From the NCBI GenBank assembly GCA_019155205.2, contig JAHNZQ020000016.1:82467-146466 (forward strand): a stretch of DNA of 64,000 bases. Reading direction: 5' to 3'. Of this stretch, positions 31,972 through 43,726 are shown piece by piece. Origin of the DNA: Gracilaria vermiculophylla (taxonomy: Eukaryota > Rhodophyta > Florideophyceae > Gracilariales > Gracilariaceae). The notes below the pieces were generated by a model. It worked only from the letters and a program-made list of their open reading frames with translations. It had not been told where the DNA came from and searched no databases. Numbering within the stretch: position 1 is the stretch's first letter; each line of letters starts with the position of its first letter. The translations under genes and the position numbers were made by a program.

Positions 31972-33995
31972 GGCGGCGGTGAGTGCGAGAGACAACGGAA
32001 AAGCGGCGCTCGCGGCGAGAGGCGCGGTGTGAGGGGCGGCGGTGATGGCGGTGGTGACGGCGGAGCGGCGGTTGAGCAGCGAGAGCGCGCGCCGGGCAGT
32101 TTTATGGTGAGTGCGCGCGCGCTGACAACGCTGCCACGTGGGGTGGCACGTTTCGTTTAGGCGTCACCCCAAAGTCGCGCGCGCTCTCGAGTCGTGCCGA
32201 CGCCGTTTTTTTTTGTTGCGCGTATTGCACTGGCGCATGGCGCGCGCGCGCGCGCGCCGGCCACGCGCGGCGCCGCGTCAGCGCCTGCAAACAGCCGAAC
32301 GCTGACCGCTGCGGCGGCTGCCCGCCGCGGAGTACGCCGCCGTGCTCCCGGCAGCCAGTGCTGTTTCGCGGATGCGAAGCAAGTGTCTGGCGCTGTGTTT
32401 CCTGGCGGCGTTCGTGCAATATCAACGCTCGCGCTGTGCCAGCACAAGCGCACGTTGTGCGTAGCTTGCGCGCCGCACGAAACCCCCCCCGCACCCTCCT
32501 GCCACCGCCGCTTGCGACGCCGTTCGCGCCTGCTTAGAGTGCGCTTCGTCTGCCTGCCGTCACTTGCACTTGCCGCTATCTCATCTTGTTTCGATATCTG
32601 CGAGGTTTGGTGAACGAACGTTGTGAGTGGTACATATGGTACAGCTTGCCACAAATCATTTTCGAATGCATCTTTCGCAGAAACAAAATCATCTCACTCG
32701 CTATCCTTCCTCTCCGTTCGCGCGCTGCGACTCAGCACATCTGCCTACGTGCAGTTTACGTGTACAAGGGAGTGCGCTCCCACAGCACATGTCCCCACCG
32801 CACGCCACTGAACCGATGTTGAGCCCGGCCCGAATAAGACGCCGCGCGCACTGTGATGATATCGCACATCGCAATCTCGCGTCGCACTGCTCACACGGTC
32901 GCGGCCCATCAGCCATTGGCGGCGCTGCGGTCTGCGGTCTGTTGTAAAAAAGCGCTCGCTCGCACACGTGCTGCGCGCCCCGCACTGCCGTCCACCGCTC
33001 TGACGCCACGTCATCCAAATGGGCGCCTGCCGTTTTACGTCGCTCGTCACCACCTTCGCGACAGGTGGCTTGCGCACTCCGCCGTGGCGCACCGCTCAGC
33101 CATGCTGTAAGCAATCGGCGCATGAAATCGCCACCTTGCGGCCGTCGTCCTCGCGCGCTCGTGCGCGCGTGTCGCCGTTGTGAAGCAGCTGTATACGCGT
33201 GCCGGCTGATACACGCGCCCCCTGCGCCTCGGCCGCCATCGCGCAGACGCGCGCATCGCGTCGTTGATCCGCCCGCCATCGCTCCGCGCCAATGGCGCGC
33301 TTTCATTCGTGCACAGCGCATTCTTTTCCCTCCCACGTCGACCGCAACTCTGCCTTCTGCCGCGCGTAGCTGCACATGCGCGTCCTACTTCGCGTGCTGC
33401 TCTGTTCTTCGTGTTTCCCACCACACCCAGCCAATCCACAGCACTCAGCGAAATGCGTCATGTTCCACTTTCTGCCCACCGCGCACCATGCATCGCCTCC
33501 CAACATGCGCTCACAACTCCAATGACGTAACGAACACGTCCGTCTGGCGCCGCATCCAACAAGCGCTCGCCACCGTCGCCGCCTCACGCGTTGTGTCACA
33601 CGCTGCTGCAAACCCATCACCGACCAGTCCACCCCGCCAAACCCTGCGCACGATCGTCGTCCCCTCTCAAGCCGCTGTGCACGCGTTCAAACCCTACCAA
33701 ACCTTCCGTTCGCCTTCCATTGGCGCGCCCCTCAACTTCCCGCCGAGCATGGCCGCCTGTCTCCGACGCTGCATACGTGTCGTGCGCTGCGCGAAACGGC
33801 CGCCGCTCCCGTGACCATGCGGCTCTTCTGCGCTGCGAGGCGCGTTGCACATTGGGCGCTGTACCCGCGGCCGCTGTGACTTTCCGCTCTTGTGCGTTTC
33901 TCTGCTGTTTTACTAATCTCATGCCCCATGGTCGTGGAAAGAACGAATTCAGTCTATCGCGGAGCCGCATACCGTCTTTGTTGCTACACGTCGTC
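31972..33995. other. GC-rich intergenic region, no gene recognised
   Basis: Two kilobases rich in CpG and GCGC. Long open frames such as 33,065-33,814 (+) exist on several strands at once, as expected from GC-rich DNA, and give Arg/Pro/Ala-rich products without domains. The left part is the likely promoter of the 47-aa gene. Confidence 0.45.
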
Positions 33996-34320
33996 TGCGG
34001 CACACCCAGTAGGTCGGGTGTGAGAGCCTAGCCCAAAGGGACTCCGGGAGGCTCAAAAGTCGGAAGTAAAGGGTTTACTGAAAGGCTCGGTGAGTCGGCC
34101 TTAGTGGGGTGATCGGGTGCGTTCGATGTCTCTCGGTCAAGAGGTATCGGGAGGCTGCGAGCCGGGGTTTAAAAGCTAAATCTGAAGCCCTGCCTCTAGC
34201 GGAAACGGGTCAGCTGGAAAGTTACGAAACTACACGACGTCCGATAGCGCCGCTGTACGGCGAATAAAATATAGGCCGGTACGTCTTGGCAGCTGTCCAC
34301 AGACAAGGCACAGTGCCACA
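33996..34320 (-). repeat. 3' LTR
   Basis: 325 bp, about 91% identical to the LTR at 40,449-40,773 by hand alignment without gaps (roughly 28 differences, most of them transitions). Its plus-strand left end is TGCGGCAC, one change from the perfect TGTGGCAC of the other LTR. Confidence 0.95.
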
Positions 34321-34335
34321 CTCCCTTCTTTCAAA
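34321..34335 (-). other. Polypurine tract of the LTR retrotransposon
   Basis: Reading on the minus strand, GAAAGAAGGGAG lies immediately before the 3' LTR. This is the expected plus-strand primer site and fixes the element's orientation. Confidence 0.8.
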
Positions 34336-34670
34336 GAGCGAGCGCGGCGCGAGCTTTGGCGACCAGGTGGGCCGGGATGGTCTTGTGCTGTAGCAAATGC
34401 TTGACCATTGCCGGGACGTCTAGGAAGACATTAAGCAAAGGCTCGACTGTGTCTTCAGATTCGTCAAGTCCTTTCCAGCGGACGACAACTCGGAGACCAT
34501 CGGGACTGTCTCAAAGACTCATGAGACGAGCGACCGGTATGCCGACTTCGGACTGCAACACGTGACCCATGATCACGTGCTCGTTGATTGCACCGTCTCG
34601 ATAAAATTTGAGACGGGTCGCGTGTATGTCGTTCAGATAGCCGGTGCGGAGATCTTTGACCTAATAGACG
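34336..34670 (-). pseudogene. Chromodomain-like tail of integrase (split off by Tc1)
   Basis: Removing the Tc1 insertion joins ...ALNDY to VY (stop) VKDLRTGYLND on the minus strand. Further on, VVVRWKGLDESEDTVEPL and the AMVKHLL helix resemble a chromodomain as found at the integrase C-terminus of chromoviruses. Two in-frame stops (TAG and TGA) interrupt it. Confidence 0.7.
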
Positions 34671-34672
34671 TA

Positions 34673-35950
34673 CAGTCTGTTTCAAAATCATAACACGTTG
34701 GTGTTAAAGTAAAAAAATGATGATTTTGGTACTGTAGGGCTACAAGATTGAGTTTCAAAATAAATTCAAGTCCAAAAACCGTTTCAAAAACATAACAACT
34801 TTATCAACTTGAAGTCTCTTTTGGTGACTTAGTAACTAATTTTCCCACCTTTTTGCTGCATAACGCTAATACAGCGTTTAGGCATTGAATTGATGTAGCC
34901 ATTAATTGTCGAAACTGAAATATTGTCGCAGCAATTCTTAATACAGTTTTTAAATCAAAAACTGTGCTGAATAGCCTGCCATGGCCATAACCCATCATTG
35001 ATAATAGACCCCATACATTTTCAATGGGGTTCAAGTCCGGTGAGCGCGCTGGCCATTCCATGACATGAATGCTTGCTTCTTGTAGCCAGTCTGACATTAA
35101 TTTGGATTTGTTTACCGAGGCATTATCTTGCTGAAAAACAAAATTTTTTCCGTGTACAAAATATCCAAAAGGTAGCATGTAGTTATAAAAAACTTCCTGA
35201 TAGCGTGCAGAGTCCATATTTCCATCAATAAAAGCAACTTCTGTTTTTCCATACTTTGATATACCAGCCCATACCATTACAGAACCGCCTACAGAATTTC
35301 TTGTATAAAATTATGAACGTTCTTTTCTAAGATCATGCCAGTAATACTTAAAACAATCTGGACCATCCAAGTTAAACTTTTTTTCATCAGAAAACATTAC
35401 CGTGTTCCATTCGTCTTTCAAGTGCACCATGTTTGCACACCTAGACACTCTTCTTTGCTTATGATGTTCTTCCAGAAAGAAGGTTTTCCTCATTCTTTTA
35501 TACTTGAACAAGTTTTTTTTATTAATTTCTTTCTATATTGTTGCTTTAGATACGTTGAGGTTTACGTTTTTTGCAATATTCTTGCATGAAACTTTTCCTC
35601 GATACAGTTCCCGCTTGATACCGCTCTTATCTGCTGGACTGAAGAGATTGGGACGCCCTGTAGAATTTTTTTCTCCATAACTGTCTGGGTTTTTAAGAAA
35701 CCGGAGAATTGTGGCAGGATGACGCTTCAAATGTCGGCCAATTTCGGCATATGATTTACCGTTAGCTTTCAACTGTATAATTTCAAGCTGTTTGGAGCGC
35801 GAAAGAGGTGATCCTCGAGCCATATTGATGGATGTTGATCATGTATTGTTATGATTATGAAACGGTTTTTACTTATATGCTCTGCAAAAGGCGCACTACA
35901 GTACTACTTTGGCGCGTTTTTTAGGCGTGATATGATTTTGAAACGCACTG
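34673..35950 (-). mobile_element. Tc1/mariner element, copy 2 (best preserved), nested
   Basis: 1,278 bp flanked by TA at 34,671-34,672 and 35,951-35,952. The terminal inverted repeats are CAGTCTGTTTCAAAATCATA and CAGTGCGTTTCAAAATCATA. It inserted at a TA in the integrase region of the LTR element; deleting it restores the reading frame, so it is the younger of the two. It serves as reference for the three other copies in this window. Confidence 0.95.
34804..35823 (-). pseudogene. Tc1-like DD34E transposase with two in-frame stops
   Basis: One continuous 340-codon frame from ATG 35,823 to the stop at 34,804, broken only by a TAG at about 35,530 and a TAA at about 35,308. There are no frameshifts. 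N-terminal helix-turn-helix repeats (SRSKQLEIIQLKANGKSY and the second HTH through NVSKATI) bind DNA. The catalytic triad is present: Asp in MFSDEKKF, Asp in QQDNAS, and Glu in NPIENVWG. There are 34 residues between the last two, which defines DD34E Tc1 elements. The first stop sits where copy 1 has Trp (TGG to TAG). It is inactive as read. Confidence 0.93.
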
Positions 35951-38900
35951 TAGTCGTTGAGCGCCTTGATGACACGATGCGGACCGCGCCAGCGGAGATG
36001 TAACTTGTCTCCTGCACCAAACTCATCACGTGCCACAAGGACAAAGTCCCCCTCTTCGAAGTCCGGGGGTTTTCCTTGCGAGGCGGATACGCGCGACTGG
36101 TTTTGAGGTTTGGCCAAAGTGAACTGGACGAGTGGGTGAATCTCATCGCAGATCTTGATGAGATTTTTGATGTTGACGTCGCGCTCCATCTGCGCTTCGG
36201 TTAGCGTCACAGACTTTGCAGTCGAGAACCGCATGAATGTATTGATAGGCGGTGTTGGCTCACAGCCAAGGAAGGCCGATATCGGAAAAACATTCCCGCG
36301 GGACGGAGACGGAGAATTGTTCAAGACAGAGATAGAAATCGGAAGGAGATCGGGCCATTCGGTCGTGCGCATCTTGAGTTCAGACAAGACTGAACGGGCG
36401 ACACGGATTAATTCTTTCCCAAGGCGTTTCACTGCCTCGTTGCTCCATGGGCAGAATGGAAGCGAGAAATGGTGCGGCACCTTGAAATTTTTTGTGACCA
36501 GACGAACGACTTCATTTTTGAAGTGTCTAAAACCGTCGGACTTGAGGCCGTTGGGGACTCCGAAGGCTGCGCATGAGTCTATGATAGCCGAGGCGGCATT
36601 TTCGGCAGTGGTATCAGGGAAGGCGTAGAACCACTTGTAGTCGGAAAGGTCGTCACGCAGCATGAGGACATATTTCTCGCTGGCCTGTCCAGGCCCGAGT
36701 TCGATGTAGTCGAACTGTAGCAAGTCATTGGTCTTTGTGCTGTGGACGACCGGACCAAATTGGCGTGATATCTTCTCCCCTCCAACTGTCGATAGACAGT
36801 GGATGCAAGCACGGACGAAGGTACGGATGTCTGCGTGAAGGGTAGACCATTTAAAAGACCTTGTGAGCAACTTTTCCGTGGAGCCGCTGCCGCGATGACC
36901 AGAAGGACCAGTATGGGCAATGATACATAGACGAAGTTGAATTTCATCGGCGTCGTCGGAAACCCAGACGGCACCGGTGTCCGCATACGTTCAGAGGTTG
37001 TCGTTGAGAGTGAGGCCGGCAGGACGCGATTCGGCGTGGTCAAGTTGGGCCGTAGCAAGGGCGGTACGGGAAGGCCATTCGAAGTCGTCGGCGGAAGACG
37101 ACGGGAGCTCGGGCACGCGTACAATACGGCGCACCGTTGTTGGGATCGCCGGCCAGTGGGACATGAGGTCGCCCCAGACGTTTTTGTCGCCCTTGATGTG
37201 GTAGCATGGGTACTGTTACATGCTGAGACGCACGGCCTATCGCAGTACCTTGCGCATTGAAGTGACTGATAAGTCAGGGACCACAGACTTGGGGTCAAAT
37301 AAGATGATGAGATTGTTGTGGTCCGTGTACAGGGCGAAGCCGTCGGATGTAGCGACGATCCAGTTCATGCGGTCTAATGTGGTTAACACCGCATAGGCCT
37401 CTTTTTTCAAGACTGACCAGCCGAGTTGGGTCGCGTCGAAGTGGCCGGAGAGGAACTCGAGCGGAGAATGACATTGTTTCGCGTGGTCTTTCTGGACCTC
37501 GTCTTGTGGGACTCGGGTAATGATCCCAGACCAGGCCGTATCGGATGCATCTGCGTACACGCACAGACTTTGGCGGACATCGCGGTGGGCGAGCTTGACC
37601 TGATGAGCCAGTGAATGCTGACAGGCGGTGAAGGCGTCCAGTTCGGTCTGACCCCAGCCGAGGTGGGCAAGGTTGACACGAAAGACGGCGCGTTTGGTTC
37701 GCTTTCCAACATGTCCGTAGACGCGTTCCATGAACTCGTGGAGCGAGGCTACGAGGTCAGTGAAGTTTGGAATACCCTGCTTGACCAATTGCAGGGCACA
37801 AACCAATTGATGAAGCTGCGCGCCGGTTGTAGGTGCCTCCATCGATAGTAAGCCTTCCAGCCGACGCGGGTCATACCGGATGCCCTCTGAGGACAGCAGT
37901 CGACCGCACCAGCGGATTTCCGTCGCAAAGATGGTGCACTTGCCGGGGTGCAGCTTGAGGTTGTACTCCACGCATAGGGCGAAGAACGACCGAATAGACT
38001 CCATGAGACTGTCGATGGTAGCGGCGTGGATAAGTACGTTGTCCAGCCAGATGAGGGTTTTGTCCTTAAAGCCGTCGGGGATAATCGCAGTTAGCGAGGA
38101 TTGGAGGTGAATGACCGCGTTTGTCGTCCCGTGCAGGACGCGTGTTGGTGTAAAAATCCCATCCGGCGTGATGAAGGATTGACACTCCTGCGACCTGGCT
38201 GCCAACGCCAGCTGCCAGTAGCTGTGGTTGAAGTCGAAGTTGGCATAATATTTCGAATCAGCCAGTTAGGTCAGCTCGTGTTCAATAAGTGGCATTCGAT
38301 ACTGGTACCTTATAGTGTACTCGTTGACCGGCCACAGGTCCACAGTGAACCGGAAAAGGGCGCCAGGATTTGGCACAAGGAGTGGCGCACAAGCCCACTT
38401 GGACGTTGTGTTTGGGTACGCGAGGCCACGACGGACGAGATCGTTCACAAAGTCTTGAAGGAACTCTCGTTGCTCCTGCGTGTACCGGCGAAGGCGGACT
38501 GTAACGGGCTTTGCGTTCTTGCTGAGCTCAATCTTGATCAAAGGCAAGCGTGTGGGCGGTCCGGATGAGAAGGACGTACGGAAGATGTCCATGTAGTCGG
38601 TCAACAACTTCGAGAGTTTGAGCCGTTTGGATTCTGGAAGTCCTGCTTTGTGGGCGGCTGTCTGCATGTCGTCCACTTCATTCATGATGTTCCCTTGCTG
38701 GTCTGAGTCTATAGGATCCAGTACGGAAGGATCCAGCCTCGGGTCCTCTTCTGCGCGTGCGCGGAAGTAGTTAACCTTCAGTCTGTCGGGGTCCACCATA
38801 TACGGCCTGTCCACATGGTCGTTGCCCCCACGGTTGAGGCACGCTAACATGAGGCGGCTAACTCGCCCACCTTTCATCGTTGGAAGGGATTCAGGGCTGC

Positions 38901-39321
38901 AGTCTGTACCATCGAGGGTCGCCGCACGATCCTCGAGTAGAGTTCGCGTGTCCACACGGAGGTGAAGCAAGACCGGACAGCCGATAGGTATGTCCTCACA
39001 GGCCACTGCGTCATCCGCGACAAGGAAACGTATATTATTGAGCGCGGGACGGCCTGAGTTAAGGTGTAGTACCGTGGATGGCACGTACCACGCCCTTGAA
39101 AACTTGTACAATTTCAGCGTTTCGTCTTTCTTGGTCAGCGCGACTTCAATACTGACGGAGTCGATGGCTTCAATTTTGCTGATACCCTTGATGACCGCCC
39201 TTTCGGCCAAGGCTGTCGACGCGAGACTTTCGTCGCTGCCGTCATCGCAACGGCCTGTTACGTCGAGGCTCGCCTTTTTGTTAGAAACGGTCATGATGCA
39301 CGACGGTGATTCATCGTCCAT
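35896..39321 (-). pseudogene. Gypsy pol: protease region, RT, RNase H, integrase
   Basis: A single frame of about 1,140 codons with no frameshift but in-frame stops at about 38,266 (TAA), 37,237 (TAG), just after it (TAA) and 36,991 (TGA). A protease-like region comes first. The RT carries KWACAPLLVPN, DFNHSYWQL and GTTNAVIHLQS; the catalytic YxDD box reads WLDNVL, so one aspartate is lost. RNase H has CVYADAS and the ALYTDHNN aspartate. The integrase has the HHCC finger (AHTGPSGH, CIHC) and D-D-E residues in FDYIE, KSDGF and NEAVKRLGKE. A GPY-type end (LRWRGPHRVI) precedes the Tc1 insertion. It is dead at several points. Confidence 0.92.
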
Positions 39322-39483
39322 GTTGGCTTTACCTGCGTCTTTACCAAGGAGGCCAACGCTCTTGGATGTATAGGAGGCTGCGTCACCGGCCGAAGAGACT
39401 CGACTCCTTGTAGACCTTGCCAGGCCATCGCTTGCTCGAGCGGCAGCCAGCTTGTCTTTGTAGTCTTTTTTCTCCTTCGGCGA

Positions 39484-40368
39484 CTAGTGTTCACAGTCGT
39501 CGATCCAATTCATACGCTTCCTTCCCTCGCAAGACGTCAGTGGGCATGGCGATGGCGGGGCCCTCTTGTTGCCACGGTCCTTGGAGGTCTTGTTTGAGAC
39601 CTTGTTGTCCGGCTTTGTATTCCAGCCGTTGCTTATTGAGCCGCCGCCCGTGTTGAACTGACGGCCACGAGGGCTCCCGTTGTCGAGTTTTTCGAAGGCC
39701 AATGAAAGGTCGAGTGCATGTCTCATAAACGCTTTGAAGTAGTCCTTTAGATTCCTCTTCGAAAACGACAGGTCTTGCTCAAGTCGTATCTTCAGTTGTG
39801 TCGGTTTGCCGACCGATAGGATATGGCGTACAGTCACCTTTTGGTTGTTTTCAACCACCCAGGCCATGCCGTGCTGACGGAGCAATGTCTTGTAATCCAT
39901 GAAGAGTAACTTCATGTGGCCTGATGCGGACTTGACGCTCATGTCCATGCGCACGTGCTTTTGCACCATAGCGCTGAGGTCCGACTCGGTCACAGTTGTA
40001 GCCGAGTCGACAGCTTTCTTTTCTAGAAAGCCACGAAGTTGGTCGTCTTCAAGATATTTGACGTCTTTACAGCCTTCAATCATCCCCAGATCCACGGCGT
40101 ACTCGATCTGTTCGGCGTCAACACAAGAGACAAGACCAACAGGGCGGATAGGCTCAATAGTCGTTGAGCCTTCTTGAACAAGCTGCGATGCGCGGGCCTT
40201 ACACTCGCAACAGTACGCGTCGTACTTGCGCAGGAATACGCGGATCGACTCAGAATCGATGCGTGCAAGACACGGCTGTTCGGTAGCCATCATGACATGA
40301 CGGACTTTCGCTGAGCCACTGATACCCGTGCTGATACGTGCAGAAGACGGTGAGGATGTGTCTTCCAT
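39484..40368 (-). CDS. Gag-like ORF of the LTR retrotransposon
   Basis: Encodes 294 aa from ATG 40,368, intact. The central region resembles retrotransposon gag capsid sequence (LSFSKRNLKDYFKAFMRHALDL), followed by a basic linker and a cysteine-containing end (CPLTSCEG, ending DDCEH) that may be a modified zinc knuckle. Gag is in a different frame from pol and precedes it by about 160 bp. It is the only undamaged frame of this element. The call rests on position more than on sequence. Confidence 0.7.
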   Translation of the reverse strand: MEDTSSPSSARISTGISGSAKVRHVMMATEQPCLARIDSESIRVFLRKYDAYCCECKARASQLVQEGSTTIEPIRPVGLVSCVDAEQIEYAVDLGMIEGCKDVKYLEDDQLRGFLEKKAVDSATTVTESDLSAMVQKHVRMDMSVKSASGHMKLLFMDYKTLLRQHGMAWVVENNQKVTVRHILSVGKPTQLKIRLEQDLSFSKRNLKDYFKAFMRHALDLSLAFEKLDNGSPRGRQFNTGGGSISNGWNTKPDNKVSNKTSKDRGNKRAPPSPCPLTSCEGRKRMNWIDDCEH

Positions 40369-40448
40369 GGTTGGCCTTCAGGACTGCGCGCTTGTCCGTA
40401 AAAGTCGATGTGGTGAAAACCTCTGAGGTGTGTAACCGAAGTGATCAC

Positions 40449-40773
40449 TGTGGCACATCCAGTAGGTCGGGTGTGAGAGCCTAGCCCAAAGGGACTCCGG
40501 GAGGCTCAAAAGTCGGAAGTAAAGGGTTTACTGAAAGGCTCGGTGAGTCTGTCTTAGTGGAATGATTGGGTGCGTTTGATGCATCTCGGTCAGGGAGCAT
40601 CGGGAGGCTGCGAGCCGGGGTCTAAAAGCTAAATCTGAAGCCCTGCTCCTAGCGGAAACGGGTCAGCTAGAAAGTTACGAAACTACACGACGTTCAATGG
40701 CGTCGCTGTTCAGCGAATAAAATATAGGCCGTTACGTCTTGGCACCTGTCCACAGACGAGACACAGTGCCACA
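40449..40773 (-). repeat. 5' LTR
   Basis: 325 bp with perfect 8-bp inverted ends (TGTGGCAC/GTGCCACA on the plus strand). Followed on its outer side by CGTC, the target duplication. Confidence 0.95.
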
Positions 40774-40777
40774 CGTC

Positions 40778-41870
40778 CGACCCATCTTTGCTTCAAAAAC
40801 TTTGTGCCACGATTCGATCTCTTCATCTGTGAGCGTCGATGCCGGAGACCGACTGTGGCGACCGCCGCTCATGACCCCATTTTAAAAGAGTTCCACCAAT
40901 TCTATTATACATCACGTCTAGAATTCTTATTAAACTACCGAGCCTGCCGGACATATTCGCCAGCTGTCAGTTTCCGACTTTCCGGGCTACTGACATGCAC
41001 CCCGTAGTTTGGTACTCAGTTGATCAAACTGCCCAGCTCTTTTCTCCACAGTGAAGAGTGCCTGTTTGCTACATACTTGTTTCCGCCTCTGTTGACGTCT
41101 TTGTCGACTCATTGTAACTAAATGCCAAGGAAGCACCAATCCATGTTTAACAATATACATGTGAAGTACGTCGGTGAGGGTGCCGTATGCATCAATGAAG
41201 TCTGTGAAAGGCTGCCAGGCAACCTCACGCCGCCAAACATCTTTCAAAAAGAGTCAAAAACTGATACATACGCCCATATTTACGGTGCTTCAAGATGTTG
41301 TATACTTTGTACAAAGATGCCCAGACCCCATCTCGGGCACCAGTCCTTGGAAAAGATTTATCGGGAAGGCAATGTCTTCTTGCTAAGCCATTAAAGCGCG
41401 GTTATGTGTGCCATGCACCACCAAGTCAATTTTGTATTCTCTGAAAGCACCAGAAAAACCACGTCCTTACCGATTATCTTGGTTATAAAAAATGCTCCGA
41501 ACCGATGCACATTAAATTTATAGGACTATTGACTCTGCTTAATGGTATTTCAGAATAATGAGATATCAAGCCAAGTCTCATCAATATTCTTATACGTGGG
41601 AGATCGGTACTTGTCTGTAAAGCACAAAGTGTACCGCGCCTTGCTCTTTGATAAAAGTAGCGTACGTCTTTGAGAGCAGACAGTAGTAGTGCATTGAACT
41701 ATCTTATGGCCTCAAAAGGGCTGGCAGACATTCAAAGAAGATTCCGGGGAATGTTAGCATTTCAGCCTAGTTCGATTTTGACGAAAGATGCTCGGCCTTA
41801 TGCCACACGAAACAACGTCACAAATTTTTAGCGGCCAAGAGCAACATAACGTGCTGCTTAAAGTATGATA
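40778..41870. other. Unassigned spacer, 1.1 kb
   Basis: AT-rich sequence between two transposons. Only short frames of up to 90 codons without motifs. No gene or RNA recognised. Confidence 0.45.
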
Positions 41871-43146
41871 TAGGCAAAAATCATATAACGCCTAAAAAAC
41901 GCACCAAAGTAGTACTGTAGTGCGCCTTTTGCAGATAATATAAGTAAAAACCGTTTCATAATCATAACACTACATCATCAGCATCCATCGTTACGGATCG
42001 ACGTTTGTCTCTTTCTCGCTCCAAACAGCATGAATTCAAACAACTAAAAGCTTATAGAAAATTATATGTCAAAATTAGCCGACTTATAAAACGTTATCCA
42101 GTCACAACTCCCCGTATCCTAGAAAATCCAGCGACCTGTAGAACAAAAACACTTACAAGGCGCTCACACCTTTCCATTCCTGCAGATAAAAGAGTTAGAA
42201 AACGGAAACTGTGTCAAAGAATAGTTTCATGCAAAAAAATTGCAAAACCCCTAAACCTCAATGTTTCTAAATCAATAATTTGAGAAATAATCAATAAAAA
42301 AACATTGTTCAAGTATAAAACAATGATGAAAACATTACATTTAGAAGATAGCCATAAGCAAAAAATATATATATTTGTATGCAAACATGGCGTACTAGAC
42401 AAATCAGTGGGATACAGTTATTTTTTCAGATGAATACATATTCAACTTGGATGTTACAAATTGTTATAAATTTTATTGACATGATCTAAGATATAAATGC
42501 TCTGAATTCCGGACACGAAACTCTAGAGACTGTTCTATAATGGTCTTGGCTGGCATATCAGAATATGGGAAAGCAGATATTGCATTTATTCACACACAAA
42601 TAGATTTTGCATGCTATCAAAAAGTTGTTTGTAACTATAGGCCAGCTTATAGATATTGTGTACACGGAAGAAGTTCTGTTTTCCAACGAGATAGTTAACT
42701 GGTGTACAAATCTAAAGTAGGGACAGATTAGCTATAAGAAGCACGTATTACGGTAATGGAGTCGTCAGCACGATCCCCAGACGAGAACCCCATTAAAAAT
42801 GGATTACAGTTCTTATCAAGAACGGTTTATGGCCATGGAAGGCATTTCAGCGCATTTTTTGGTTTGAAAAAACTGTTTTAAGAATTGCGGGGACAATACA
42901 TCTACTTTCACAATTAATGACTACATCACTTTGATGCCCAAACGCTGTATTTTCGTTATTAAGCAAAAAGGTGGAAAAATTAGTTACTGAGTCGCCAAAA
43001 GAGACTTAAACTTCACAAAGTTGTTATGATTTTGAAACGTTTTTTGGACTTGAATTTATTTTAAATCTTGATCTTGTAGTCGTACAGTACCAAATTCACA
43101 ATTTTTGTACTTCGACACCGACGTGTTATAATTTTGAAGCAGACTG
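41871..43146 (+). mobile_element. Tc1/mariner element, copy 3 (dead)
   Basis: The right end (GAAGCAGACTG, then TA at 43,147-43,148) matches the family terminus. The left end is damaged, with a few bases missing before the shared ATCATATAACGCC block, so the start is approximate. The interior is collinear with the copy at 34,673-35,950. Confidence 0.88.
42005..42970 (+). pseudogene. Tc1-like transposase remnant
   Basis: The segment 42,005-42,283 keeps the N-terminal SRSKQHEFKQLKAYRK and VSCKKIAKPLNLNVSKSI repeats. Downstream, blocks matching the first catalytic region, MVLAGIS and the family C-terminus can be read only by switching frames and passing many stops. It is more decayed than copies 1 and 2. 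Confidence 0.85.
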
Positions 43147-43726
43147 TAGCTGTAGTACAGAGAGCAACACACGCAGAACGGGTTGGTTGGCACGAGAGGC
43201 GACAAGTCTAGTGTCAATCCGACCAGCGACCTCATATGAAGTCAATTTCAATTACTTTGTAAATATGTGAAAACAATAAAGCTTTTCACTTTTTTGTTTT
43301 AGTTGTGATGTCCATATTATGTTGTCATTCCGGCAGCCCTGAACTGTGTCCACAGCAGCCGAGGGTCAATTTTAAGAGCATCTCCATCAACGAAGTAGCA
43401 AATGAGCAAATTATCAAATTTGATTAAAGTTGATGATTTGCTCATTCGCCCACTAGTTTGATTTCCCCCCCAGAACGAAAAAATGCCAAAAATTATAATA
43501 CTGTGCGTATTGCCGAGAGCAAATCGACTAGATTTGCTCGAGTAGACCTTAGCCCAAGTGCTATTTGAGCAAATATTTCAGGACAGTTGCAGGAATACCA
43601 TTGGTCTACAGTTCGCGCCAAACCCAAAGACCTCGTCATCCAGAGTACATACAACTGATAAACCCTGCTGCACCCACTAAGATCCCCATCTTCTACATGC
43701 AAATCATTTTTCCCTTATTATCTACT

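Larger units (their letters stand above)
33996..40773 (-). mobile_element. Ty3/gypsy LTR retrotransposon (dead), with nested Tc1
   Basis: A complete element of 6,778 bp including a 1.28-kb Tc1 insertion. Two 325-bp LTRs, with TGTGGCAC/GTGCCACA ends, flank it. The 4-bp CGTC at 33,992-33,995 and again at 40,774-40,777 is the target-site duplication. Order on the minus strand is gag, protease region, reverse transcriptase, RNase H, integrase and a chromodomain-like tail, i.e. Ty3/gypsy (chromovirus-like). A polypurine tract adjoins the 3' LTR. The primer-binding site after the 5' LTR is not obvious. The pol frame is unbroken by frameshifts but holds several stop codons. Confidence 0.95.

Noticed and set aside
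33065..33814. A 249-codon plus-strand frame
   Set aside because: Arg/Pro/Ser-rich without domains; competing frames on both strands indicate composition, not coding.
1278..43146. Alternative genetic code, because transposases share in-frame TAG/TAA/TGA
   Set aside because: Host genes end properly on all three stops (SAP30 TAG, glutamine synthetase TAA, epimerase TGA), and broken transposons also show frameshifts.
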